A stretch of DNA of 64,000 bases. Source: Salinimicrobium soli (lineage in GTDB: Bacteria; Bacteroidota; Bacteroidia; Flavobacteriales; Flavobacteriaceae). The notes below the pieces were generated by a model, which worked only from the letters and a program-made list of their open reading frames with translations, did no database searches and was not told where the DNA came from. Location: positions 124,001 to 188,000 of the forward strand of contig NZ_JBLUWW010000006.1 in NCBI RefSeq assembly GCF_048323655.1, read 5' to 3'. The number at the start of each line of letters is the position of its first letter. Within the stretch, counting starts at the first letter, position 1. The position numbers and the translations under genes are program-made. This document shows positions 14,993-24,141 of this stretch, one piece after another.

Positions 14993-16039
14993 TCAGGAAA
15001 ACGGCATTTCACAGCGGCGGGTGTTGCTCTCATATGCGAGTTCAATGACCCTGATAACATCTCTTGCCTGTTGCGCCGTGACTTCAAGTTCTTGGTTCCC
15101 AAGAATTGCTTGATAAACATTCTGATAAAGTATGCGGTAATCCCCTTTTTCGCTGGAATACCGGCCTTGTTCTTCTATCGTATTAATTTGTCCCCAAATT
15201 TCCTGTGGTTCCTGTCCCCATTCCGGGTCATTTTGAGGTGTTTTTCCCTGCTTCAGGCTTTCCTCCTGTAAATCGACCCCGAATTTTGTAAAGCTGCCGC
15301 GGGTCCCAAAAATGCTGATTGTGGGACCTTTTCCGTTGACCAGCATTCCGGCTTTAAGGGTGACCTTCAGGTGTGGATATAACAACAGGATCTCAAAATT
15401 GTCGGGTACTTTTGCCATTTTTCGCTGGATACGGATATCAGCATAAACAGCTTCCGGTTTTCCGAAGAGTGTCAGGGCCTGATCGATAAGGTGACTGCCC
15501 AAGTCATAAACGATCCCGCTGCCAGCAATGTCTTCCTGTTCCTTCCATCCGGGTTTTATTTGTGGGCGGAAACGATCAAAGTGGGTTTCGTATTCCACGA
15601 TATCTCCCAGTTTCTTTTCCTTCAGAAGTTTCTGAACCGTGCGGACATCGCTGTCATAACGCCTGTTATGATTAACACTTAAGATCAGGTTCTTTTCCTT
15701 AGCCAGGCTAATTAATTCATCTGCTTCCGCAGTGGTTGGCGTGATAGGTTTTTCTACCACCACATGTTTTCCTGCTTCAAGAGCGCGTTTAGCATACTCA
15801 AAATGCAGGTGATTGGGTAAGAGGATAATTACTAGGTCAACGTTAGGGTTGTTCAAAATCTCTTCGTAAGAGGAGACGACTGCAGCTGTAGGAAAGTCCA
15901 GCTTCGCTGCTTCTACATTTTTGGGATTTGAGGTTAGGATGTGAGTAATGGATAATCCTTCAACTCCTGAGATAATTGGGGCGTTGTAAATTTTTCCCCC
16001 TGAACCATATCCGGCCAGTGCTACGGCTAGTTTCTTCAT
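14993..16039 (-). CDS. Gfo/Idh/MocA-family oxidoreductase
   Basis: A 348-residue NAD(P)-dependent sugar- or inositol-type dehydrogenase. The N-terminal Rossmann fold has AGYGSGGKIYNAPI (GxGxxG-like), followed by NVDLVIILLPNHLHFEYAKRALEAGKHVVVEKPIT with the EKP signature Lys. The C-terminal alpha/beta domain contains DLGSHLIDQAL with the conserved His near residue 180. The sequence is closest in character to YdgJ/YhhX-type members. The substrate cannot be assigned. It is the downstream gene of the PAS-domain gene on the same strand? No: the PAS gene lies upstream at 16104 and ends 64 bp before this start, so both could share a transcript. Confidence 0.9.
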   Translation of the reverse strand: MKKLAVALAGYGSGGKIYNAPIISGVEGLSITHILTSNPKNVEAAKLDFPTAAVVSSYEEILNNPNVDLVIILLPNHLHFEYAKRALEAGKHVVVEKPITPTTAEADELISLAKEKNLILSVNHNRRYDSDVRTVQKLLKEKKLGDIVEYETHFDRFRPQIKPGWKEQEDIAGSGIVYDLGSHLIDQALTLFGKPEAVYADIRIQRKMAKVPDNFEILLLYPHLKVTLKAGMLVNGKGPTISIFGTRGSFTKFGVDLQEESLKQGKTPQNDPEWGQEPQEIWGQINTIEEQGRYSSEKGDYRILYQNVYQAILGNQELEVTAQQARDVIRVIELAYESNTRRCEMPFS

Positions 16040-16103
16040 GTCTTTTCCAGATGAACCCCGAAGTTCTTAAAAAAGGGGCACTTTAGAAAAGGAACAAGAG
16101 GAA

Positions 16104-18836
16104 TTAGTTTGTCCGCGGACTTATTTCTTCAGTTTTCTTGACGATGCTCCTGATAATACAATCCAGTTCATCTGCGGAATTCTGGATAAGTTCTAAAATA
16201 TCTTCCCTGGAAATTCCATCTGCGTTCTCCTCTTCCAGAAGGTCTACCAGGCCCTGTATTCGAGCCAGGGGAGCTCTTACCAGGTGAGATTGTTCCCAGG
16301 CGATCTCCTTGAGCACCTCATTTTGTCGCTGTACTCTTCTAAGAAGTTTTCTTGAATTGGTAACGTCCAGAACAGCACCTACCATTCGTGTAGCTTTTCC
16401 GAAGTCATTCCGAAGAATATATCCGCGGTCACTTACATAAGCAACGGTTCCATCGGCTTTTATGATACGGTACTCCAGTTTCCACTTTTTAACGGTACAG
16501 TTTTCCAGGGCCTTATTAAGGGAATTTACTACCTTCTCCCTGTCAGCACTTGCAACTTTTGTAAGCCAGAACGAGTGCACCGAAGTGGCATCATTGGTGT
16601 CATAGCCAAAGATCTTCTTGTAACCTTTGCTTCGGGTTACAGAATCTGTTGCAATATCCCAATCCCAGATCATTTCGTTGGTCGCCTTCATGGCCATCTT
16701 GAATCGCTTATTCGCGATCTTGAGAGCCTCCTTTTTAGCAGTGATATCAGAAATGTCACTGGTGGCGCCAATTAGCCTTAAAGGCCTACCGTCACAATCT
16801 CTTATGATGTACCCTTTGTCAACAACCTTGGCATAAGTGCCGTCTGCTCTCCTGAAGCGGTAGGCAGATTTGATAAAATTTTCTTTAGGATCAGAAAGCG
16901 TTTGGGACAACAGCTTTTTTTCTTCCTGAAAGTCATCGGGATGAATATGATTTCTCCAAAAGTCTTTTTTATTGACTTCATCGGCAGGGTATCCAAATAA
17001 CTTTTGCTGTCCTCTATGGAATCTATTCACCTCATTTGTGAGAATATCCCAATCATATATAAGGTCCTGAGTGGCAGTTGCTGCCAGTTGATAGCGTTCG
17101 TTGATATGTTCGATCTCCCTTGCCTGCTCAATGATAGTGGTTATGTCGCGGGAATTAGCTACTATCCCGTTAACTGCTGAATCGTTCAACAGGTTGGTTA
17201 CTGTAGTTTGGCTCCATTTCCATTCGCCTTTTTTATTCCGAAAGCGGAAAGGAGCAATTTTTACCTGTTTTTGGGTCTGTAACTTATTGAACTGTTCTTT
17301 TACCCGCGCCCAGTCTTCCGGATGAATAAAATGAAAGGAATTTTTGCCAATTAATTCCTTTGGATCAAAACCAAGTATGTTGTCATAATTCTCACTGACG
17401 AAAGAATAATAACCTTCAGTATCTAAAATGGCAATAAGATCAGATCCTTCCTGTACCAGCGCCCTGAATTTCTGTTCACTACGTTTAAGATCTTCTTCAC
17501 GCTTTCTTACCTTTTGCAGGGCTTCCCGCTTTTCAAAAGCGTTGGTAAGGTTTTGAGTAAGGCTTTTCAAAAAAGTTACTTCTTCTTCCTTCCACTTTCT
17601 CTCCCTGGTGCAGTCATCAAATCCTACAAAACCGTAGAGGCTTTCTCCCAGGAAGATTGGCAGGAGAAGCATGCTTTTTATATCCTGCTCAATAAAAATA
17701 CTCTTTAATTCTCCCTTTTTCAGATCACTGATCCCTGCTTTGAATGGTTGATTCTTTATAAGTGGGGCAGTGATCTCTTCCACTTTTTTGATCGGCATGT
17801 TCTGCAACTCCAAATTGTCGATTTGCGGAATTGTTTTGTCGCTGCACCATTCAACCTTTTGGCTGATAAGGATCTCGCCATTGTCAGGATCTCTGTCTGC
17901 ACCAAAATAGTACATTCTGTCGGCCTGTACAGTTTGTGCAATAACTCCGAAGGTTTCCTGAAGGGTAGCATCATTGATCTCACTTTCCAAAAGGGAACTA
18001 ATGAATGCAGCATTAACCTCCAAAAAACGGCTTTTTTCGACCATTACTTTTTCCGTCTGTCTAATTTCGGTGACATCTTTAGAAATTCCATGGACTTCTG
18101 CCACTTTTCCATCAAGGAACATGGGCATCAAAAGGATCTTTAGATTCACGGTCTTGCCCGTAGCGGAAATAAAGTCACCTTCAAAGGAAGTTATTTCTCC
18201 GTTGGCCGCTTTCTGAAAATGGTTTAAAATATGTTCTTTATGATGGGGTGCACAGAAAGGAAGAAAACTCATTTTAAGCAGTTCGTCCAATGGAAGATCT
18301 GCCATTCTGGCCACACTTTCATTCGCATGTAAGAAATTTCCCTGCAGATCCAGCCGATAGAGCCCGTCGGGGTTTTCCCGAACGAAATTCCGGTATTCCT
18401 GGCGCACAATTGCCAGCTCCTCATTCAATTGTTTTTCCCGTTTCTCAAGTTTTTTCCGGAGCGTGATTTCCTTAATGCTCAGAAGAATGTAGAGCACAGT
18501 TTCTGCCTCATCCTTCAGGGGATTCAGCTCAAAATAAAACGATCTTTCTTCTGCCTGAAGGGTCCATTCAATGACTCCGGTGATTTCCTTTTCACCGCTT
18601 TCCCGGACTTTTTCAAGAGATTGTTGTATCTCTTCAAATTCGGTGCACTCTGGGAATCCTTCTCCCACAGGCCTTCCTTCTAATTTTGCTTCACAAACTC
18701 CGGTGAGTTCGGTGAACGCATTGTTGAGAGAAACCACCTCGAACTTTGAACCGTCACCCGGCTTTAACAGCAGGCTGGGACAGTCAATGGTTTTGAAAAC
18801 CATTTTCCAGTGAAGGTCGGTGAGTGTAGAGGTCAT
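16104..18836 (-). CDS. Multi-PAS/GAF sensor protein with HisKA domain but no ATPase domain
   Basis: A 910-residue cytoplasmic protein with no membrane segment. Read in order: PAS (about 10-130), PAS (about 145-262), GAF (about 265-440), then three PAS/PAC units (about 455-570, 580-705, 710-830), joined by short coiled coils. The last 75 residues form a HisKA-like helical hairpin with EQSHLVRAPLARIQG, where His851 is the phospho-acceptor candidate. The chain stops at residue 910, so the HATPase_c domain with N, G1 and G2 boxes is missing. Similar ATPase-less proteins occur in flavobacteria. It may accept phosphate or dimerise with another kinase. Promoter at 18876-18905. Confidence 0.88.
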   Translation of the reverse strand: MTSTLTDLHWKMVFKTIDCPSLLLKPGDGSKFEVVSLNNAFTELTGVCEAKLEGRPVGEGFPECTEFEEIQQSLEKVRESGEKEITGVIEWTLQAEERSFYFELNPLKDEAETVLYILLSIKEITLRKKLEKREKQLNEELAIVRQEYRNFVRENPDGLYRLDLQGNFLHANESVARMADLPLDELLKMSFLPFCAPHHKEHILNHFQKAANGEITSFEGDFISATGKTVNLKILLMPMFLDGKVAEVHGISKDVTEIRQTEKVMVEKSRFLEVNAAFISSLLESEINDATLQETFGVIAQTVQADRMYYFGADRDPDNGEILISQKVEWCSDKTIPQIDNLELQNMPIKKVEEITAPLIKNQPFKAGISDLKKGELKSIFIEQDIKSMLLLPIFLGESLYGFVGFDDCTRERKWKEEEVTFLKSLTQNLTNAFEKREALQKVRKREEDLKRSEQKFRALVQEGSDLIAILDTEGYYSFVSENYDNILGFDPKELIGKNSFHFIHPEDWARVKEQFNKLQTQKQVKIAPFRFRNKKGEWKWSQTTVTNLLNDSAVNGIVANSRDITTIIEQAREIEHINERYQLAATATQDLIYDWDILTNEVNRFHRGQQKLFGYPADEVNKKDFWRNHIHPDDFQEEKKLLSQTLSDPKENFIKSAYRFRRADGTYAKVVDKGYIIRDCDGRPLRLIGATSDISDITAKKEALKIANKRFKMAMKATNEMIWDWDIATDSVTRSKGYKKIFGYDTNDATSVHSFWLTKVASADREKVVNSLNKALENCTVKKWKLEYRIIKADGTVAYVSDRGYILRNDFGKATRMVGAVLDVTNSRKLLRRVQRQNEVLKEIAWEQSHLVRAPLARIQGLVDLLEEENADGISREDILELIQNSADELDCIIRSIVKKTEEISPRTN

Positions 18837-18875
18837 GCCGGAATTGATTGATTCTTAAATATTTGTTAAGATCAG

Positions 18876-18905
18876 CAAATATAGGATTAAAAATAAATCC
18901 CTCAA
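18876..18905 (-). promoter_or_regulatory. Promoter of the PAS/HisKA gene (TTG-N19-TATATTTG)
   Basis: On the minus strand a -33 TTG (18903-18905) is separated by 19 bp from the -7 box TATATTTG (18876-18883). This is the full Bacteroidota consensus, 39 bp before the start codon. Confidence 0.65.
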
Positions 18906-19065
18906 TAATAAATAGTTATGAATATTTCTCTTTTTAACTAAGAAAAATGTGTTTTATCTTCTGAGATAAAGGTTGAATGTAATAAAAATCCTACAATTTA
19001 AATAATGGTCAAAAAAGAACCGGAAACTGGTATTAATCAGCCTCCGGCTCTTGAACTTTCTGAAG

Positions 19066-21429
19066 TTATTTCAACAATGTTTCATTGAAAAGTTCCAGTA
19101 TGCGTCTGTATTCATCGGTCCAGCTACTGGGTTCAACGAACCCGTGATCTTCAACGGGAAATACTGCCAGCTCCCAATCTTCCTTACCCAATTCGATAAG
19201 TCTTTGAGCCAATCTCACCACATCCTGAAAATGGACATTAGTGTCTGTCATTCCGTGGGCGATCAAAAGATTGCCTTCAAGGCCTTCGGCAAAATAAATA
19301 GGAGAGGAGCGACGATAGGCTATAGGATCATTTACCGGTTCGTTCAGAATATTGGAAGTGTACCCGTGATTGTAATGCGCCCAGTCTGTAACCGAACGCA
19401 AAGCAGCTCCAGATTTGAAAGTCTCAGGTTCTGTAAACATGGCCATCAGCGTAATAAATCCACCATAACTTCCGCCGTAAATACCGATTCTTTCCGGGTC
19501 AATATTCTGATTCTCTATCAGGTAATTGGCTCCCGCCACCTGATCAGAAAGATCTTTTCCTCCCATATGTCGGTATATTCCGGTGCGCCAGTCGCGTCCG
19601 TACCCCGCGCTTCCGCGGTAGTCAATATCAAGTACGGTATATCCAAGATCGGTAAGTAAGTTGTGGAACATATATTCCCTGAAATAGGTAGACCACCACT
19701 GGTGCGCGTTTTGCAGGTATCCGGCGCCGTGGACAAAGATAACTGCAGCTCCGTTCTTTGCCGCTGCGGTTGGAACATATAGCCTTGCAGGGACTTTCGC
19801 TCCATCTTGTGCCTCAAACATGATCATTTCAGGATCGCGCCAGTCATAACTGCTAAATTCTTCAGATTGACCTGAAGTAAGTTGTACTGCTTCCGCTTTG
19901 GCTGAAGTCTTTTTAAGATAAAGTTCCCAGGGTTTGTTGCTGTAGGAATACCTGATCGCCATGTAATTTTCGTCTGGAGAAAGATATACCTCATTATTCC
20001 CTGTGAGTTGGGTGAGTTTTTCCATTTTTCCTCCTCTAACAGGCATTTTATAGAAATGTCTTACTCCGGGTCCTTCTGCCGAAGTAGTGAGGAACCAATG
20101 CTTTTTGTCTTTGGAAAGGAATGGATCAAATACTTCATAATCTCCAGAAGTAAGTTGCTGCTTTTTCCCTGATTCCGTATTCAACAGGTACAAGTGCGAA
20201 TAACCACTTTCTTCACTTTGAAAATAGATCGTTTTATTATCGGGTAGCCATCCCATGGTTGCACCTCCAAATGAATATCCTATTCCCGGGCCTGCGATCC
20301 AGGCTTCATCTCGCTGCCGGTCCAGGGATTGCAGTGCACCTGTTTCCAGGTCCAGGGCTGCGATCCATCTGTCTTTATTGTCATGAGACCGAACGTTGAC
20401 CACCGCTTTTTTTCCGTTTTCTGAGAAGTATGGTCCTGAAGGAATTACCTCCCGGTTTTCCTTTTCCCACTCCTTATCCGGGTAATCTTTTACATAATCT
20501 GGCAGATCCTGTATTCCGGGAAGAGCATCTGTTTGAACATTATAAACCGTGTCCTGTTCTACATTATAAATAGCCATTTCCACTTCAGACTGTTCTCCTC
20601 CCACTTTACTACGGGCAGGTAGATCGACGGTATATCCTGAAGCATCGGTATAATCAGGTACTCCTGTATCTTTATTCTCTTTGCGGGTGATAAGGTTAAA
20701 AGTGACATACCGGGCATCTGGGGAAACGGTGAGATTATAGACCCTTTTTTTACCGGCGTAGTAGGTATAAGGCTCAGGTTTCCCTGTCATTTCACGGTAT
20801 TCCTCAGTCGCCTTTTTTTTCTTCTCCCGTTGTTCCACCACATCCAACAGCTCCAGATTTTCCTGTTTTAACCATTCATCCTGGGCAGAAAGTTCCTTTT
20901 CTTTCTTCTCTTTTTTATCACCTGATTCTATATTGGTAAGCTTTTTTAGAACTCCGGTTTCCAGGTTGTAGGTATATGCATTGTTATCAAGTACAAAGCT
21001 CAACATGTTTTCGTCTGCAAGAAATTGAGGGTCCTGTATAGGTTGTCCCAACTCCAGTAGTTGCTTTTCATTGCGCTTCTTCAGGTCGTAAATAAAAAGA
21101 CTGTTATCTCTCGTGTAGACTTTCCAGGTATGCGCATCATTGAAATCGCCACGTGAGGGGAGGAGTTTTTCCTGCTCTCTCCAATCCACTTTTACAATTT
21201 TATCCCTGTTATTAATATTGATCTTGTAGAGGGAATCTTCAGGATTTTTCTCCGGATTGTATTTGAAGTAAATGTTTTCACTGTGCGCACCCCATGAAAC
21301 ATCAGAGGGAAAGGTTCCCATCCAAATGGGGTCTTGCATGATCTTTTCAACACTAAGGGTTGATTTCTGGGCATAAGTTAGCTGCAGGCTTAGTATTGCT
21401 ACAAAGCCCAGGAGAAGCTTTTTTTTCAT
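19066..21429 (-). CDS. Exported S9-family prolyl oligopeptidase/DPP IV-like peptidase
   Basis: A 787-residue periplasmic serine peptidase. The start at 21429 gives a clean signal peptide (KKKLLLGFVAILSLQLTYAQ); a longer frame upstream would bury it. Residues 30-500 form a WD/beta-propeller-like region with repeated strand motifs, and residues 530-787 form the alpha/beta hydrolase domain. The nucleophile is Ser654 in GGSYGG, followed by Asp729 in TDTNVHFQD and His762 in VEDHG, all in the expected spacing. Such enzymes release dipeptides or short peptides from the N-terminus. It is a single gene, preceded about 100 bp upstream by the four-helix gene at 21535. Confidence 0.93.
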   Translation of the reverse strand: MKKKLLLGFVAILSLQLTYAQKSTLSVEKIMQDPIWMGTFPSDVSWGAHSENIYFKYNPEKNPEDSLYKININNRDKIVKVDWREQEKLLPSRGDFNDAHTWKVYTRDNSLFIYDLKKRNEKQLLELGQPIQDPQFLADENMLSFVLDNNAYTYNLETGVLKKLTNIESGDKKEKKEKELSAQDEWLKQENLELLDVVEQREKKKKATEEYREMTGKPEPYTYYAGKKRVYNLTVSPDARYVTFNLITRKENKDTGVPDYTDASGYTVDLPARSKVGGEQSEVEMAIYNVEQDTVYNVQTDALPGIQDLPDYVKDYPDKEWEKENREVIPSGPYFSENGKKAVVNVRSHDNKDRWIAALDLETGALQSLDRQRDEAWIAGPGIGYSFGGATMGWLPDNKTIYFQSEESGYSHLYLLNTESGKKQQLTSGDYEVFDPFLSKDKKHWFLTTSAEGPGVRHFYKMPVRGGKMEKLTQLTGNNEVYLSPDENYMAIRYSYSNKPWELYLKKTSAKAEAVQLTSGQSEEFSSYDWRDPEMIMFEAQDGAKVPARLYVPTAAAKNGAAVIFVHGAGYLQNAHQWWSTYFREYMFHNLLTDLGYTVLDIDYRGSAGYGRDWRTGIYRHMGGKDLSDQVAGANYLIENQNIDPERIGIYGGSYGGFITLMAMFTEPETFKSGAALRSVTDWAHYNHGYTSNILNEPVNDPIAYRRSSPIYFAEGLEGNLLIAHGMTDTNVHFQDVVRLAQRLIELGKEDWELAVFPVEDHGFVEPSSWTDEYRRILELFNETLLK

Positions 21430-21534
21430 GGTAGGAGTTTCGATTAAGTATTGATTTCTCTCCTGCAATATAAGAATTCAACGAAAAATAAGATCGCCTG
21501 TCATCGATGAGTGCAAATAAGTTGAAGTAAGGGA

Positions 21535-22002
21535 TCAGGTTTCCTGTTCCTGGCGTCTCCAATTTTCTTTTCTGAAACTTAGAAGGGTTTTGAGAGATTT
21601 TAATTCAAAAAGCATATTTTCAAATCTCGCTTTGTGTCGAATAAATATCTCCCGGCAGGAACCATCATTGATCTGTGAAAGGGCAGTGCGATAGTCACGC
21701 ATCGCCTTTTTGTGAAGCTTATAAGATTTCTTCAGGAGTTTTTTAATGCTTCCTGCGGAAAGTTCTTTCCAATTGCGTTCAAAAGCTGGTGGCGGAATGT
21801 AAGGAACCTGTCCTCCATAAAAATTAATTTCCTCCCGAAGTTCTATTGCAAATTGGTTGTGTCTTGAGCTGAGATTTTGAAAATATTTCTTAAGAGAAGG
21901 ATCGGTAATAATATCCCTGATGCGTCTACTTTGTTTAGCGAGCACAAAATTGTCTTCCAACAACTGGCGGAGTAAATTTTCCCGTTTTAGGTGATCGCTC
22001 AT
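21535..22002 (-). CDS. Ferritin-like four-helix protein (PA2169/DUF2383-like)
   Basis: A 155-residue, highly charged, all-helical protein. I take the ATG at 22002 as start because the upstream part of the frame (HGGFPSFLLYSTSPPFF) does not look like protein of this family. The chain shows about four amphipathic helices with SRRIRDIITDPSLKKYFQNLSSRHNQFAIELREEI and the paired helices KKLLKKSYKLHKKAMRDYRTALS and CREIFIRHKARFENMLFELKSL. This resembles the PA2169-type four-helix-bundle family, sometimes linked to stress and biofilm. Metal ligands are not obvious, so a storage function is not claimed. It runs divergently from apt. Confidence 0.6.
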   Translation of the reverse strand: MSDHLKRENLLRQLLEDNFVLAKQSRRIRDIITDPSLKKYFQNLSSRHNQFAIELREEINFYGGQVPYIPPPAFERNWKELSAGSIKKLLKKSYKLHKKAMRDYRTALSQINDGSCREIFIRHKARFENMLFELKSLKTLLSFRKENWRRQEQET

Positions 22003-22256
22003 TACCTTGGTTTTAAAGGGTTTGTCGAAAAACGGAGGGCTAGTAGAATATAGCAAAAATGAGGGAAATCCCCCATGCAAAATCAGCTCTTAACTTAAGT
22101 TTATGAGAAGATGAAGTTCCTCGTTAAAACACCTTTTTTGAATCTTAAAATTCTGACATTTTTTGTAAAATTTACTTCAAAAGTTATAGGAAAAAAGGAC
22201 CGCGATCGATCTTCAAAAAAGGCTTTTTTGGAAACCTTCTTTCAGCAGGAAAGCTT

Positions 22257-22264
22257 TATCTTCG
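22257..22264 (+). promoter_or_regulatory. -7 promoter box of apt (TATCTTCG)
   Basis: TATCTTCG, a common one-base variant of TAnnTTTG, 17 bp before the apt ATG. It supports the start at 22282 because it lies inside the longer open frame. Confidence 0.5.
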
Positions 22265-22281
22265 TAAGCAAATATTTTCTG

Positions 22282-22797
22282 ATGAAAGAACTCCAAAAGT
22301 ACATCCGGGATATTGCCGATTTTCCAAAACCCGGAATAATTTATAAAGATATTACCCCACTGCTTCAGAATCCTGGAGCCACTGAAAGAACCACTTTGGC
22401 GCTGCTGGATTTCCTCAGGGACTCTTCTATTGATAAAGTAGTAGGGATAGAATCCAGAGGCTTTTTCTTTGCCACCTTACTCGCACAGCGATTGGGTGCA
22501 GGATTTGTTCCGGTGAGAAAACCCGGAAAATTACCTTTTGAGACCCATCGTGAGAGTTACTCCCTCGAGTATGGCGAAGATGTGCTGGAAGTACATGTAG
22601 ATGCTATTCAAAAAGGGGAAAAAGTGCTCATTCACGATGACGTTCTGGCTACCGGAGGTACTGCAGCGGCGGCCTGCAAGCTGGTGGAAAAGATGGGCGG
22701 CGAGATCATTCAGTGTAATTTCCTGATGGACCTGGCCTTTTTGAACGGAAAGGAAAAGCTAAAAGGTTACGAAGTTACTTCGTTGTTCACTTTTTAG
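22282..22797 (+). CDS. apt: Adenine phosphoribosyltransferase
   Basis: A 171-residue cytoplasmic enzyme that converts adenine plus PRPP to AMP in purine salvage. Motifs: FPKPGIIYKDITPLL near the N-terminus, GIESRGFFFA near 60, PVRKPGKLPFETHRESYSLEYGED for the hood, and the PRPP loop VLIHDDVLATGGTAAAA near 120. The frame is open for 57 codons upstream, but the ATG at 22282 gives the standard length and lies 17 bp after a -7 box. The stop codon overlaps by 4 bp with the end of a convergent 51-aa gene. Confidence 0.96.
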   Translation: MKELQKYIRDIADFPKPGIIYKDITPLLQNPGATERTTLALLDFLRDSSIDKVVGIESRGFFFATLLAQRLGAGFVPVRKPGKLPFETHRESYSLEYGEDVLEVHVDAIQKGEKVLIHDDVLATGGTAAAACKLVEKMGGEIIQCNFLMDLAFLNGKEKLKGYEVTSLFTF

Positions 22798-22949
22798 TCT
22801 CCCAGTGCACGTTTGGTGACATAAAGCTTCCATCCTATAACCGCCTTTTGAAGATTGCTGGCTTTGGCAAGGTCCAGGCGTTTTTTGCTATAGCTGGGTA
22901 ATAGCTTTTTATTTATTCCTGCGAGGAGCCTGAAAAATTTCTTTTTCAT
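22794..22949 (-). CDS. Small conserved flavobacterial protein, 51 aa
   Basis: A short, basic protein that begins MKKKFFRLLAGINKKLLPSYSK and ends KAVIGWKLYVTKRALGD, 51 residues. The pattern INK-LLPSYSKK-LDLAKAS--QKA-IGW-YYVT is one I recognise from a small protein found in many flavobacteria, sometimes annotated without basis as SsrA-binding protein. Amphipathic helices and many lysines fit nucleic-acid or ribosome contact, but function is unknown. It is convergent with apt and its TAA overlaps the apt TAG (4 shared bases). Confidence 0.7.
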   Translation of the reverse strand: MKKKFFRLLAGINKKLLPSYSKKRLDLAKASNLQKAVIGWKLYVTKRALGD

Positions 22950-23053
22950 TTTATAAGTGTTGGTCGATCTGTCTTTTTGAGAAACTGAAGATAGAAAATA
23001 ATTGTTAAAGATCTATTGGTCATAGCATACCATAAGATTTGTTTGAGAACCTT

Positions 23054-23061
23054 TATCTTCG
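23054..23061 (+). promoter_or_regulatory. -7 promoter box of the Ca/Na antiporter gene (TATCTTCG)
   Basis: TATCTTCG lies 13 bp before the ATG at 23075 and inside an upstream extension of the reading frame, which argues for the shorter start. Confidence 0.5.
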
Positions 23062-23074
23062 CACAAAAAAATTG

Positions 23075-24022
23075 ATGAGCATATTATTTATTTTCCTGGG
23101 GTTTGTCTTACTCGTTGTTGGAGGAGAGTTCCTGGTGAGATCCAGTGTGGCTATTTCTTTTAGGCTGAACCTTTCCCGAATGGTAATAGGTCTTACCGTG
23201 GTTTCCTTTGCTACTTCTGCTCCGGAATTACTCGTGAGTCTACAGGCTGCTCTTGAAGGTTTTTCTGATATCTCTCTGGGAAATGTAATAGGTTCAAATA
23301 TTGCTAATATCGGTCTTGTTCTGGGTTTGACCGCCCTGGTTTCCCCCTTGCTCATCGATCGTGACTTCTACAGGTTCAACTGGCCTGTAATGATGATCTT
23401 TTCTTTTGTACTGTACTTCTTCCTACTTTCTGAAAGGATCCTTTCCCGTATGGAAGGATTTATTCTTTTGGGAGGGATAGTTCTCTATTTAGTACTTTTA
23501 ATAAGAAGGGCTCGTCGTAAACCTGAATTACAGGCCGATGAAGTTGATCCGAATTTACAGACCACCTCAGTTTTCAAAATGCTGATCTGGCTGTTCATTG
23601 GAGGAGTTGCTTTATATGGTGGCTCTGAATTGCTGGTTACCGGTGCTGTTGAGCTGGCTACAACACTCGGCGTAAGCGAAAGGGTGATCTCGGTCACCAT
23701 GATCGCAATAGGTACCAGTGTACCGGAACTCGCAGCTTCACTCATCGCTGCTTTAAAACAGGAAAAAGCCATTTCTCTGGGGAACCTTATAGGTTCCAAC
23801 ATTTTCAATATTGCTTCGGTTTTAGGGATTACTGCTATTATTCAACCTATAGTGGTGAAGTCTGAAGAGATGTTGACCAGTGATATCTTCTGGATGATGG
23901 GTATTTCTTTTATTCTTATTCCTCTGGCCTTCTTACCTCGCAAATTTACCATGGGCAGATTAAAAGGCTTGCTTTTGTTTATAGGATACGTTGTTTTTGT
24001 AGGTCTAGCATTCCTTGGATAG
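23075..24022 (+). CDS. Calcium/sodium antiporter, CaCA family (YrbG-like)
   Basis: A 315-residue inner-membrane cation exchanger with about ten membrane segments in two inverted halves. The alpha-1 repeat reads GLTVVSFATSAPELLVSL plus ISLGNVIGSNIANIGLVLG; the alpha-2 repeat reads MIAIGTSVPELAASLIAAL plus ISLGNLIGSNIFNIASVLG. Both acidic PEL residues needed for calcium and sodium coordination are present. The two halves are separated by a basic cytoplasmic loop (IRRARRKPELQ). I start at 23075 because a -7 box sits in the longer frame. Single gene. Confidence 0.95.
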   Translation: MSILFIFLGFVLLVVGGEFLVRSSVAISFRLNLSRMVIGLTVVSFATSAPELLVSLQAALEGFSDISLGNVIGSNIANIGLVLGLTALVSPLLIDRDFYRFNWPVMMIFSFVLYFFLLSERILSRMEGFILLGGIVLYLVLLIRRARRKPELQADEVDPNLQTTSVFKMLIWLFIGGVALYGGSELLVTGAVELATTLGVSERVISVTMIAIGTSVPELAASLIAALKQEKAISLGNLIGSNIFNIASVLGITAIIQPIVVKSEEMLTSDIFWMMGISFILIPLAFLPRKFTMGRLKGLLLFIGYVVFVGLAFLG

Positions 24023-24069
24023 GATTTTTCAGGGGGTGCTTGTAAATTTTTACTAAAAGTTTCAGAAAT

Positions 24070-24090
24070 ACCCCTTAAAAAATTAGGGGT
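24070..24090. promoter_or_regulatory. Dyad ACCCCT-N9-AGGGGT upstream of the glnN promoter
   Basis: A perfect 6-bp inverted repeat with an AT-only 9-bp spacer, ending 14 bp before the -7 box of glutamine synthetase, in the -33 region. It could be an operator for nitrogen control; no factor is identifiable. Confidence 0.35.
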
Positions 24091-24104
24091 GTATATAAAA
24101 ATTA

Positions 24105-24112
24105 TATATTTG
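24105..24112 (+). promoter_or_regulatory. -7 promoter box of glnN (TATATTTG)
   Basis: Exact TAnnTTTG match, 29 bp before the ATG at 24142. It overlaps the first codon of a longer frame and so supports the downstream start. Confidence 0.6.
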
Positions 24113-24141
24113 TGCCGTTCAACAAAAACAGCACAACAAAA

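Noticed and set aside
19004..19087. 27-codon frame (starts MVKKEPETG) between the PAS and S9 genes
   Set aside because: Too short, overlaps the S9 gene end in the opposite strand, no family resemblance.
22111..22281. 57-codon N-terminal extension of apt
   Set aside because: Contains the apt -7 box and AT-rich leader; the enzyme has full length from 22282.
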